This document shows positions 1 to 7,078 of a stretch of 7,739 bases of DNA, in pieces. Numbering within the stretch: the stretch's first letter is position 1; each line of letters opens with the position of its first letter. Both the position numbers and the translations under genes were made by a program. Origin of the DNA: Anaerolineaceae bacterium (lineage in GTDB: Bacteria; Planctomycetota; Phycisphaerae; FEN-1346; JAACEH01); the NCBI GenBank assembly GCA_011682595.1, contig JAACEH010000106.1:1-7739 (forward strand), written 5' to 3'. The notes beneath the pieces are model-generated. The model saw nothing but the letters and a program-made list of their open reading frames with translations. It was not told the DNA's origin and made no database searches.

Positions 1-8
1 GGAGAGCC

Positions 9-50
9 CATGTCGTGGAACCACGGAACATGCGTCGCCAGCGACGCATG
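9..50. repeat. Tandem palindromic block, REP-like or hairpin element
   Basis: Two inverted repeats overlap here. Positions 29-38 (CATGCGTCGC) and 41-50 (GCGACGCATG) are exact reverse complements separated by two bases. Positions 14-18 (CGTGG) and 21-25 (CCACG) pair around AA, and this stem can be extended by CATGT (9-13) with ACATG (28-32) across a two-base bulge. The tetramer CATG occurs at 9, 29 and 47. No T-run follows on either strand, so a classical intrinsic terminator is unlikely. A dispersed palindromic repeat or an RNA hairpin at the end of an upstream transcript are the plausible readings. The left boundary is not visible because the window starts here. Confidence 0.55.
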
Positions 51-191
51 CCACCCCCGTCGGGTCTGTTGACCAGATCTACTTGACTTTACCTGCAATC
101 TTGACGTACACCCGCGAACCGTGTCTGGCAGCTTAATCGGTTGATTCCCGGATGCCGCGACATTATCATGTTTTGCCGATGGGTGGCCAAC
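51..191 (+). promoter_or_regulatory. Upstream region with three TTGAC boxes, candidate promoter
   Basis: This non-coding stretch precedes the plus-strand membrane protein gene. TTGACC (69-74), TTGACT (83-88) and TTGACG (101-106) each resemble a sigma-70 -35 box. The only -10 candidate at a workable distance is TACACC (107-112), 18 bases after the second box, and it matches just three of six consensus bases. The region is less GC-rich than the genes around it, as expected for a promoter, but no specific transcription start can be defended. Confidence 0.25.
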
Positions 192-1160
192 ATGTCGCAA
201 GCGGATGGGCGAAAGGAACCACGTGTGTCGCAACTGCCGTCCGACCTGACCTTTCGCGTCGGCCAGGATTACACCCTGAAGCAACTGTTTTGCCTCGCCT
301 GGCGACAGTGCCGCCGCCACTTCTGGCCGGCCACCGGCTACTTCCTGCTGGCCTCACTGATGTTTTGGATCCCCATCATGCTGCCGTTCGGATGTCTCGG
401 AGTTCCGATTCTCGCCGTCGCCTACCCCCTGGCGGGCATCCACCTGGCCACCGGCTACCAGTGGTCGGTGGTCTGCACATTCGACAATCGCCGCATGCGG
501 GCCGGCGACCTGTTCTACGGCTTTCGCACGCGCTACGGTCCGCTGGCCCTGCTGGGCCTTCTGGAAATGGTTGCCGCCGGCCTGCCTACGGTGCTTTTTG
601 TCACGGCCGGCATTATCATCCTCGTTCAGTCCGGGGGATCGCTCGGTGCAGGCACCCTGTCGTCAATCGGTTCCGGTGTCGCCTGGATTGCCGGGCTCGC
701 TTTTCTGGTGCTGATACCCTTTGCCGCCCACGCTTTCTTTTTCATGAGCCCGCTGTTCATTTTCACCGGCCGGGAGGTCACTTGGCGCAACTGCCTGCGA
801 GACAACTGGCGCGTCATGCGCCATCGGACGAAGGCCTTCCTGGCCGTGTTTCTGTTGCCGCTGGGGCTGCTGCTGGCTCTCGGGCTCATCTGGACCGCCG
901 CGATTGTGCTGGTTAGCGTGTCCGTAGCCGCCAATTCGTCACTCGTTGTTCTGGCCATGCTGGTCATACTGGCCGTCTCCAGCCTGTTTTACGTTTTCTA
1001 TGCCTTTCTGATGGCCGCCCTGTTCCGCGCCGCCAACGGCTACACGCTCGACGCGCCTATAGAAAGAGAACCCGTGATAGAAATCCGGGATGCAGCCACG
1101 CTGAGTAACCATTCACCTGAAGGAGATTCGCTCAGCACAGAATTAAGGGATACCGAATGA
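192..1160 (+). CDS. Polytopic membrane protein of unknown function
   Basis: I do not recognise a named family. The 322-residue protein has a short cytosolic-looking N-terminus, about six hydrophobic segments (roughly residues 47-65, 66-87, 116-146, 161-190, 214-245 and 250-278) and a charged hydrophilic tail from about 283. The arrangement loosely recalls DUF975-like and other uncharacterised bacterial membrane proteins: helical hairpins, a GDLFYGF loop at 105-111 between the first two groups of helices, and a later NCLRDNWRVM segment. That resemblance is my impression, not a search result. The start is uncertain. ATG at 192 has GGTGG five bases upstream. GTG at 225 has a better AAAGGA seven bases upstream and would give 311 residues. 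ATG at 168 and TTG at 141 are open but have weaker support. The gene stands alone on this strand and converges with the LpxH-like gene. Confidence 0.8.
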   Translation: MSQADGRKEPRVSQLPSDLTFRVGQDYTLKQLFCLAWRQCRRHFWPATGYFLLASLMFWIPIMLPFGCLGVPILAVAYPLAGIHLATGYQWSVVCTFDNRRMRAGDLFYGFRTRYGPLALLGLLEMVAAGLPTVLFVTAGIIILVQSGGSLGAGTLSSIGSGVAWIAGLAFLVLIPFAAHAFFFMSPLFIFTGREVTWRNCLRDNWRVMRHRTKAFLAVFLLPLGLLLALGLIWTAAIVLVSVSVAANSSLVVLAMLVILAVSSLFYVFYAFLMAALFRAANGYTLDAPIEREPVIEIRDAATLSNHSPEGDSLSTELRDTE

Positions 1161-1191
1161 CTTATCTGCCCGCGGCCGACCCGATCCGCCT

Positions 1192-1923
1192 CTACACACT
1201 CAACCCGTGAAAGTGCCAGCCGTCGGGACCGTGGCGGAGGAAGTGCGGACCGTGGTCCCAGGCGCCGAGGTTGTACAGGTGGCCCACCAAGTGCCCGCCC
1301 GAGCGGCACACCTGGTGGCTCAGCGTGTGCGTGTGGCCGCAGACGATCACCTCGTTACCGGCGGCGAAGAGTTCACGCAACGACTCGTCGGGGACGCTCA
1401 GCATGCGGCGGGACTTGTGCCCGACGACGCGCTTCGAGTGGGTCGTGTAACCGTGGGCCAGGAACAGGGCCAGCCGCTTGGGCAGGTGGCCGAAGAACCA
1501 TTCGACCGGCCGCGAGTGGGTGATGGCCTGGGCCTGGTGCGTGCGGCAGTCGTGCTTGTAAAGTTCGTGCCCGTGGCAGACCCACACCCTCTGGCCGAAC
1601 GATTCGATGGCCAGGCCGTGAGCGTGGGTGACCATGCCGGTGCGCTGCGACAGGGCCTTCAGCCCGTAGAAGTCGCGGTTGCCGGCCACGAAGTGGACCT
1701 CCAGGCCGCTGTCGGTCAGGCGGCCCAGGGCCTCGATCACTTCGACGACGTACGGCTCCCCGAACTGCTTGCGGCCGATCCAGGCGTTGAACAGGTCGCC
1801 CAGGATCATCAGTCGCCCAGCCCGCCGCCCATGGCGGTCCAGCAGGGCAAGCAATGCCGCTTGGCGCCGCCCGGCCGTTTCGTCCAGATGCAGATCGCTG
1901 ATAAACAGATCGTCACCGTTCAC
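1192..1923 (-). CDS. lpxH: LpxH-like metallophosphoesterase (UDP-2,3-diacylglucosamine diphosphatase)
   Basis: LpxH cleaves UDP-2,3-diacylglucosamine to lipid X and UMP, an inner-leaflet step of lipid A synthesis. The calcineurin-like metal-binding set is complete and in order: DLHL (D10, H12), GDLF (D43), GNRDF (N82), a histidine at CHGHEL (H117) and GHTH (H197, H199). These positions fall within three residues of E. coli LpxH, and 243 residues matches the usual length of about 240. GNRDF, AWIG after GDLF and LGAW near the C-terminus are LpxH-like rather than generic. Two deviations: the usual WIGDDD is WIGRKQ, and HGD is HGH. The GTG start at 1923 is chosen because AGGAG lies six bases upstream and the protein then begins next to the first metal motif. 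A longer reading frame from GTG at 1992 adds 23 residues without motifs. It lies downstream of the AsmA-like gene on the same strand, consistent with an envelope role. A related hydrolase with another nucleotide-lipid substrate cannot be excluded. Confidence 0.75.
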   Translation of the reverse strand: MNGDDLFISDLHLDETAGRRQAALLALLDRHGRRAGRLMILGDLFNAWIGRKQFGEPYVVEVIEALGRLTDSGLEVHFVAGNRDFYGLKALSQRTGMVTHAHGLAIESFGQRVWVCHGHELYKHDCRTHQAQAITHSRPVEWFFGHLPKRLALFLAHGYTTHSKRVVGHKSRRMLSVPDESLRELFAAGNEVIVCGHTHTLSHQVCRSGGHLVGHLYNLGAWDHGPHFLRHGPDGWHFHGLSV

Positions 1924-1929
1924 TGCACA

Positions 1930-1934
1930 CTCCT
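1930..1934 (-). promoter_or_regulatory. Shine-Dalgarno site setting the lpxH-like start
   Basis: The minus strand reads AGGAG, six bases before the GTG at 1923-1921. No comparably good site precedes the more distal GTG at 1992, so this site decides the start assignment. Confidence 0.6.
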
Positions 1935-1954
1935 GACAACTCCAGCCACAGGCC

Positions 1955-2007
1955 GTGCCCGCGATGGCAAGCAGACTCACATTCGCGGGCACCTACAAGG
2001 GGTGCCC
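1955..2007 (-). promoter_or_regulatory. Leader with two mutually exclusive hairpins before the lpxH-like gene
   Basis: This is the 108-base gap between the AsmA-like stop codon and the lpxH-like start. On the minus strand, in transcription order, segment C (2007-2001, GGGCACC) can pair with B (1993-1987, GGTGCCC) as a 7-bp stem with a 7-base loop. The same B region (1992-1983, GTGCCCGCGA) is also an exact reverse complement of A (1964-1955, TCGCGGGCAC), giving a 10-bp stem with an 18-base loop. B cannot pair with both. Neither hairpin is followed by a U-run, so neither is a textbook terminator. The A-B stem ends 31 bases before the start codon, clear of the ribosome binding site. It may be a leader regulatory fold, a transcript end for the upstream gene, or chance in GC-rich DNA. 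Confidence 0.4.
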
Positions 2008-2031
2008 CTGCATGATCAACCGCTGGCCGGC

Positions 2032-5000
2032 CTATTTCCTTCTGGCCTCGCGCAGTCGTTTTTCCTGTTGGCGGTCCTTGCGGCCGCTGTTGATTGCTTC
2101 GATCAGCTCCTTCAGCGGCGCGCCGAGAGTCGTCAGGCTTCGCCGCCGGACCACCGGGTCGCCCATGGTGCCGGTGACTTCGACCACCAGCAGTTCGTGC
2201 TGCAGGCCGGCGGCCAGTTCCGCCAAGGCATCGAACATGCCGCCGGGGCTGTGGTCAGCCGTCTTGAAGACCAGGTTGAGACGGCCGTCTCGCTCCATCC
2301 GCCCCGAGCCGTACAGCGACACGGCCCCGCCTTTGAGAAAGATTCTTTCGAAGATATAGGCCCCGCGGTGCACGAAGAAACTGATCTCGGCTTCCTCGAA
2401 GCCACGATTGCCCGGCTGCAGGCTCAGAACATTTAGCATCTGGGCGACCGCCGGGAGGCGATAGAGCTGGGCCTGGCTCACGCGGAACTCGCCGTGGGCA
2501 CGCACGCCGTTGCCACCGGCCGTGCGACTGCGGATGACCAACTCGCCCGACATTCTCCCGCCGCCGACCGGGGCGTCCAGTTGCATACCCTCGGCGACGA
2601 AGCGCTTGAAGTCCACGTCGCGAATGACCAGGCCGACGTCATAGCGGGCCTTGCTGCCCAGGACAATCTGTCCCTTGCCGCCGAACCGGCCGCCGTAGAA
2701 GTCGCCCTCCAGGCGGTCGATGACAATCCGCCGCGAGCCCGCCTTCTGGACCAGGTGGGCCCGAAGGTTCGTGATCTCCTTGCCGTCGATGCGGCCCTGG
2801 GGCATGGTCACCGAACCTTCCATGGCCAACCGCTCGTTGCGGTACGAGCCGCTCAGTTCCAGGTAGGCCACCACCCGATCGGCCGGCACGCCAAGGTTCA
2901 CCTCGGCGTTGTCGACCACGGCGCTGCCGGTCCAGGTGGCGTCAATCTCCCCATTGGCGGCGACGTTGTACTGAAGTCTGCGGAGGTTGACGTTAAGCCG
3001 GCCGCGCACCCGCAAGGACTCCATTGCCTCGGCAAAGGCTTTCGGCACCGCCCGGCGGAGTTGCTCGTCCATCTGCAGCCCGGCCACCCGAAGGGTCAGG
3101 TCGCTGCGGGCCGACCCGTCCTCGGGCAGGTCGATCGAGCCGCTCATCTCCAGCCGGGCGCCCTTGTCCCGGCTGACCAGTTGACGAATGGTCACCTTTG
3201 AGCCGTCGAACTCGAGTTGCCCGCGGGCGTGCTGGATGGGGTACGGAAAACGCTTGTAGGCCAGCGACACGTCGCGGGCCTTCAGGACCACCCGCGTCCG
3301 CAGCTTGCTTTTCGGGTCGGCCTCTTTGGTCAGCCGGCAGACCACGTCCACCCGCCCCGACGGCTGCAGGTCGTTCCACAGCCGCTGCGACTGAAGAGCC
3401 AGGGCGCCGCGAAGGTCGCGGTCCAGCAGGACGTTGTTGCCGCGAAGGGTCAGGTCCATGGCGTAGGACTCGTCGGTCACGCGGATCGAGCCCGTGGCGG
3501 TGATGGCCGCCTCGGCGTTTGTGCCGCTGAGGTTCTCCAGGACCACCTCGCCGGGACTGATCCGCATGTGGCCGCTGATGTCCTCGACCGGGTACGGGAA
3601 GTCCTCAAAGACGATGCCCGCCCGGATCAGCTCGATGTCCGCTTGCTGAACGGTCTGCCAGCCGGTCTCGGCGTTGCGGGTTACGGACACGGTCATGTTG
3701 GCCCGGCCCGAGGGATGAAAACTCCGGTAGGCGGCCCCCTGCTTGGCCGGCAGGGCGGAAGCCAGCTCCTCGTCCAGCGGCACGTCCGTGCCGTCGATCT
3801 TCAGGTCGACGACCGATCCCTGGGCCGTGTTCTCGAGCCGGCCGGCCACCTTGATTCGGGCCGGGCCGTGGCGGCCTTCGACACCGATGATCCGCGTCAC
3901 CGGCCCTTCGATGAGGATGGTTCCGGAGGCGTCGGTCAGCCGATATGGGAAGTCCTTGTAACAGATCTCCGTGCCGGTGAGGGTAATCTCGTTGACCGCC
4001 TCGTAGCGCCGGTCCACTCCCGGCGGCCGGTGCAGCCGCGACACCAGGCGGACCTTGCCCTTGGGTTGCAGGCTCTCGAACACGTCCAGGTACCCCCGGC
4101 CGCGCTCTTTCAAGGCCTCCTTCAGCAGCTTGTCCAGGGGCAGATCGTCGGCCTGGATGACAAGGTCCACCCCCGCGCCGCGACCGGGGTTGGTCACCCG
4201 GCCGACCTTGGCGACGATGCGGGCCCCGCCCTGTCGGCCCTTGAGCCCGTCGAAGGTGATGCCCTGCGGCCCGAAGTGGATGGTCCCCGAGATCTGCTCC
4301 ACCGGGTAGGGGAAGCGCCGGAACCGGCACCCGGCGTCGCGGACCACGAGGTCGCCGCTGTACCGGGTCGCCGCCCCGGGGTCCCGCGGCTTGACGATCC
4401 GCAGGCGTTTCAGTTCCCCCCGGCCGGTCGGCTTGAAGTTGCGATAAAACGAGGCCACCCCGGCCGAAAGGCCCGAAGCCGTCTCGCCCACCCGCTCCAG
4501 GTCCATGTCATCGATGCTGACCGTAAGGTTGTGACCCAGGCGGTCGGTGCCGATGCCGGTCACTGTCCCACTGACGTTGAAAGCCAGGGCCACCGGAGGC
4601 TGCGCCTTGAGATCGCCCGACGGCGGAGGATCGGCCCGCTGCGGCTCATCGGCCCGGGGGCTGCCGCCCGGGGGTTGCTCCTTGCGGCCGGCCGAACTTA
4701 TCATCCCGTGCACGTCCACCAGGGTAAGCCGGTCGCGCGAGATTTCGCAGCGGCCGGTCATGTCGCGCAGGTCGAAGCGCTGTCCCTGGTGGGTGTAGGT
4801 CAGCGAGACGCCGTTCAGGCTGACCTTGACGTGGAAACCGAAATCCGCCTGGTCGGTTTGCCGGTCGTTGAAGGCCACCTTCACGCTGACCGAGCCGGTG
4901 GGCCGGAATTTCCGCCAAGCCGCCCGGGCCTCCTGCGGCAGGGTCTCGGCCAGGGCTTCGCTCAGTTCGACGTTGGTGGCCCGACCCTCGAACGAAACGC

Positions 5001-5727
5001 GCCGGTTGGGCACGTCGATCTCACCGGCGGTGATGTTGCCGCGGATGCCGGCCGAGGTCAGGTCACTGGCGAAAAACTGAAACACGCCCCGCTCGATGCT
5101 CGACGGCTGGATGACGCCCGACAATCGCAGGTTGTGCTCGTGAACCTGGACGCCCTGCTCGAACTGCACAACCGTCAGTTCGCCCTGATCGACGTAGACC
5201 ACCGGCGTCTGCGTGGTCAGTTGTGCCGGCGGCTGGTCGGGCTCCCGCGGCGGGAACATCTTCTGGAAGTTCCACTGCTGGTCGTGTCGCTGGAGGCGGA
5301 TCTTCGGCTTGGTGGCCTCGATTTGCCGCACCTTCAGTCGCCCCAGGAGAAGGGCCAGCGGATCGTGCGTCAGGTAGACGCGTTTGGCCACGAAGATCGG
5401 GTTGGCGGAATCGTCCAGGACGACACGAATGTCGTCGAGTTCGATGCCCCCGAAGAAACTGAAATTCGCGCTGTGGATGTGGACGTCACCGTGGAACAGT
5501 TCGCCCAGGTAGTTCTCGGCCAGGCGCTTGATCTGCCGGTCGCTGGTGTAGAAAAGGTAGGTTCCCACCAGCAGGACCACCAGCCCCGCGGCGACCATCA
5601 CCAGCGCCCGGCGGCGGCGGTGGCGAATGGCTCGCAGCCGCTGCGTGGCCCGGTCCAGCAAGTGGTGCCACTGGCTGGCCCGGACTTCCTCGGACAGTTC
5701 GATCTTGTCTTTCCGCTCTTGGTCCAT
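2032..5727 (-). CDS. Large AsmA/YhdP-like envelope protein with internal repeats
   Basis: The protein has 1231 residues, close to E. coli YhdP (1266) and TamB (1259). Order of parts: a charged cytosolic N-terminus; one membrane anchor at about 41-60; an AsmA-type entry region at about 75-155 (SFFGGIELDDIRV, then LTHDPLALLLGRLKVRQIE, then a QQWNFQ segment); six repeats of about 118 residues from about 251 to 918; an AsmA-like C-terminal region at about 1000-1190 (FYGGRFGGKGQI, SLYGSGRMERDGRLNL); and a basic Lys/Arg/Glu-rich tail. A Pro-rich linker lies at 350-378. Proteins of this superfamily sit in the inner membrane, span the periplasm as a long beta-groove and are implicated in phospholipid movement to the outer membrane. 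I infer the same role here. ATG at 5727 is favoured because it begins the conserved-looking hydrophilic N-terminus, although its GGTGGG is only three bases upstream. ATG at 5748, with GGGGG seven bases upstream, would add seven residues. TTG at 5793 is unlikely. Confidence 0.85.
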   Translation of the reverse strand: MDQERKDKIELSEEVRASQWHHLLDRATQRLRAIRHRRRRALVMVAAGLVVLLVGTYLFYTSDRQIKRLAENYLGELFHGDVHIHSANFSFFGGIELDDIRVVLDDSANPIFVAKRVYLTHDPLALLLGRLKVRQIEATKPKIRLQRHDQQWNFQKMFPPREPDQPPAQLTTQTPVVYVDQGELTVVQFEQGVQVHEHNLRLSGVIQPSSIERGVFQFFASDLTSAGIRGNITAGEIDVPNRRVSFEGRATNVELSEALAETLPQEARAAWRKFRPTGSVSVKVAFNDRQTDQADFGFHVKVSLNGVSLTYTHQGQRFDLRDMTGRCEISRDRLTLVDVHGMISSAGRKEQPPGGSPRADEPQRADPPPSGDLKAQPPVALAFNVSGTVTGIGTDRLGHNLTVSIDDMDLERVGETASGLSAGVASFYRNFKPTGRGELKRLRIVKPRDPGAATRYSGDLVVRDAGCRFRRFPYPVEQISGTIHFGPQGITFDGLKGRQGGARIVAKVGRVTNPGRGAGVDLVIQADDLPLDKLLKEALKERGRGYLDVFESLQPKGKVRLVSRLHRPPGVDRRYEAVNEITLTGTEICYKDFPYRLTDASGTILIEGPVTRIIGVEGRHGPARIKVAGRLENTAQGSVVDLKIDGTDVPLDEELASALPAKQGAAYRSFHPSGRANMTVSVTRNAETGWQTVQQADIELIRAGIVFEDFPYPVEDISGHMRISPGEVVLENLSGTNAEAAITATGSIRVTDESYAMDLTLRGNNVLLDRDLRGALALQSQRLWNDLQPSGRVDVVCRLTKEADPKSKLRTRVVLKARDVSLAYKRFPYPIQHARGQLEFDGSKVTIRQLVSRDKGARLEMSGSIDLPEDGSARSDLTLRVAGLQMDEQLRRAVPKAFAEAMESLRVRGRLNVNLRRLQYNVAANGEIDATWTGSAVVDNAEVNLGVPADRVVAYLELSGSYRNERLAMEGSVTMPQGRIDGKEITNLRAHLVQKAGSRRIVIDRLEGDFYGGRFGGKGQIVLGSKARYDVGLVIRDVDFKRFVAEGMQLDAPVGGGRMSGELVIRSRTAGGNGVRAHGEFRVSQAQLYRLPAVAQMLNVLSLQPGNRGFEEAEISFFVHRGAYIFERIFLKGGAVSLYGSGRMERDGRLNLVFKTADHSPGGMFDALAELAAGLQHELLVVEVTGTMGDPVVRRRSLTTLGAPLKELIEAINSGRKDRQQEKRLREARRK
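2974..4977 (-). repeat. Six tandem protein repeats inside the AsmA-like gene
   Basis: A signature of the form (D/N)-hydrophobic-x-L-D-x-x-L-x-x-A-L, followed about 20 residues later by L-x-P-x-G-(R/K)-V and a beta strand, recurs six times. The copies begin (plus coordinate of the first codon base) at 4977, 4512, 4149, 3789, 3438 and 3084. The spacing is 155, 121, 120, 117 and 118 residues. The long first interval contains the Pro-rich insert of about 29 residues. Four of the units also share an FPYP or FPYR motif, starting at residues 472, 593, 710 and 827 of the 1231-residue protein, followed by a G-x-(I/M/L) strand. The copies are diverged at DNA level, so the duplication is old. Confidence 0.75.
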
Positions 5728-5806
5728 TTTCCCACCAGGCCGCAACATGTCGAAGCCCCCGGCACAACTCGGAGCCCGTGCCGCGGCGCGCAAAAGTTTT
5801 GCTTCT
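5728..5806 (-). other. Short intergenic gap between the GT39 and AsmA-like genes
   Basis: These 79 bases contain two small inverted repeats: GCAAAA/TTTTGC as a 13-base palindrome at 5790-5802, and CGGCAC (5760-5765) with GTGCCG (5778-5783) around a 12-base loop. Neither has a terminator U-run. Two ATG codons that could start the AsmA-like gene lie in or at the edge of the gap (5748 and 5727). I see no convincing promoter, so read-through from the upstream genes is the simplest reading. Confidence 0.35.
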
Positions 5807-7078
5807 CTAACCTCCAGCCGCCCCGCAGCCGCCGGTCACCTTCGGCCCCCGCTGCACCCAGGCGACGGCCGCCCCGGCCATGACAAAGAGCATCGGCTCG
5901 ATCGGCACGCGGTAACGGACCGACCCGACCAGCAGGGCATGGACCAGCGTCACCATGACCACCGGGGCCAGCAGAATGGCCAGCCGGCCCGGCCGTCGCA
6001 GCAGGACGATCAGCCCCAGCATGGCCCCGGCCACCATGGGGACGTAGGCCAGGCGGCTCGCCCAGCGGTACAGCGGCCGCTGCCCTGCGGCCAGGTTGGG
6101 CGTGGGGCTCCACAGCCGCGATAGTTTCCGCGGCGCCAGGCCGGCGATTCGCCCCGGTTCGCTGCAAATCAGCCGCAGGCTCGCCCGCCGATAGTACGCG
6201 TCGTAGGCCAGTTCGTCCAGGGGTTGCGTTTCGGAGGCCCGTTGTTGCTCGAAACGCATGTCGCTGCGTCCCGTGGCTTGCGGGCCCACGCCGTCGTAGA
6301 GAGTGACGCCGCCGCGGGTGGTGGCCGGGACGTTTCCGCCCAGGACCACGCGGTTGCGAATCCACCATGGCGACAGGGCCAGGGCGACCACCGCCGCGGC
6401 GACCGCCCAGCGGGCCAGGTGCCGCCTGCGGCCCCGGGCGATCGCGGCCAACAGGCCAATCAGGAGCGGCAGGGCCAGGAATTCCGGGTGCACGTAACCC
6501 AGGGCGGCGCAAAAGAGCCCCGCCCCGACGGCCCAGACCCAGCCGGGCCGTTCGGCCGCGGCCGCCCGCATGGTGCAGAGAATCGTCGCCAGAAGCAGCG
6601 GCGTCGACCAGCATTCGGTCAGGGCGACGGTGGCGAAGTAAACCTGCCACGGCGACAGGGCCACCAGGCCCGCGGCCACCAGGCCCGCCGTCTTGCCGGC
6701 CACCTCGCGGCCCAGCAGCCAGGCCAGAGCGACCGAGAGCGCCCCCAGCAGCGACTGGGCAACCACCACCGCCGCGTCGCTGCGGCCGAAGGCCCAGCGC
6801 AGGGCGGCCAGGGCCAGCGGATAGCCCGGCATGCGTTCGGCGTAGCGCAGGCGGCCGCCGCCCCTCGGGTCGGCCATCACCAGTCCGCGGCCGTCGACCA
6901 GGTTGTCGGCAATCTCGCGGTAGGCCTTGGAGTCGCCGAGCCAATAGAGCTGGTCCACCCGGGCCAGGCCGACGCCCAGGCGAACCCCCGTGGCCAGCAC
7001 CATCAGGGCCAGCAACAGAATCAGCGCACGCCGGCCCCCGGGCCGCCCTGCCTTGCCGTTGCTCGCCTGGTGTGTCAC
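5807..7078 (-). CDS. GT39/ArnT-like membrane glycosyltransferase
   Basis: This 423-residue protein has the layout of bacterial dolichyl-phosphate-mannose-type (PMT_2/ArnT-like) glycosyltransferases. These move a sugar from a polyprenyl-phosphate donor to a lipid or protein acceptor on the periplasmic face of the inner membrane. A first membrane helix at about 18-35 leads into an external loop with GDSKAY (D49, the usual position of the catalytic aspartate) and ERMPGYP at 81-87. Further hydrophobic segments lie at about 101-122, 129-146, 156-172, 180-214, 221-241, 344-360, 367-385 and 393-408. SPWWIRN at 236-242 and SVRYRVPIEPML at 386-397 are also typical of the family. The soluble loop at about 245-340 is the least conserved-looking part. 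The GTG start overlaps the DUF192 stop codon by 4 bases, with AAGGG six bases upstream (7085-7089), so it is probably translationally coupled. Donor and acceptor cannot be read from sequence. Confidence 0.8.
   Translation of the reverse strand: MTHQASNGKAGRPGGRRALILLLALMVLATGVRLGVGLARVDQLYWLGDSKAYREIADNLVDGRGLVMADPRGGGRLRYAERMPGYPLALAALRWAFGRSDAAVVVAQSLLGALSVALAWLLGREVAGKTAGLVAAGLVALSPWQVYFATVALTECWSTPLLLATILCTMRAAAAERPGWVWAVGAGLFCAALGYVHPEFLALPLLIGLLAAIARGRRRHLARWAVAAAVVALALSPWWIRNRVVLGGNVPATTRGGVTLYDGVGPQATGRSDMRFEQQRASETQPLDELAYDAYYRRASLRLICSEPGRIAGLAPRKLSRLWSPTPNLAAGQRPLYRWASRLAYVPMVAGAMLGLIVLLRRPGRLAILLAPVVMVTLVHALLVGSVRYRVPIEPMLFVMAGAAVAWVQRGPKVTGGCGAAGG

Noticed and set aside
152..916. 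Second plus-strand frame within the membrane protein gene
   Set aside because: Its Arg/Pro/His-rich translation has no membrane segments, whereas the overlapping frame has regular hydrophobic helices and an upstream ribosome binding site.
1161..1191. Possible bidirectional terminator between the converging genes
   Set aside because: The 31 bases contain no inverted repeat of useful length and no T-run.
1207..2436. Plus-strand open frame of 409 codons opposite the lpxH-like gene and the end of the AsmA-like gene
   Set aside because: It crosses two real genes and their intergenic gap on the other strand and has no recognisable motif.
5790..5802. Short palindrome after the glycosyltransferase stop codon as an intrinsic terminator
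   Set aside because: The stem is only six A/T-rich pairs with a one-base centre and no following U-run, too weak to terminate transcription.
3217..5883. Plus-strand open frame of 888 codons opposite the AsmA-like gene
   Set aside because: It is antisense to a convincing gene. Its translation is rich in His, Gln, Arg, Val and Gly without domain structure, which is the usual shadow of GC-rich coding DNA.
5598..6944. Minus-strand open frame of 448 codons overlapping the glycosyltransferase and the AsmA-like start
   Set aside because: It is out of frame with both recognised proteins and its composition is Arg/Gly/Pro/Ala low complexity.
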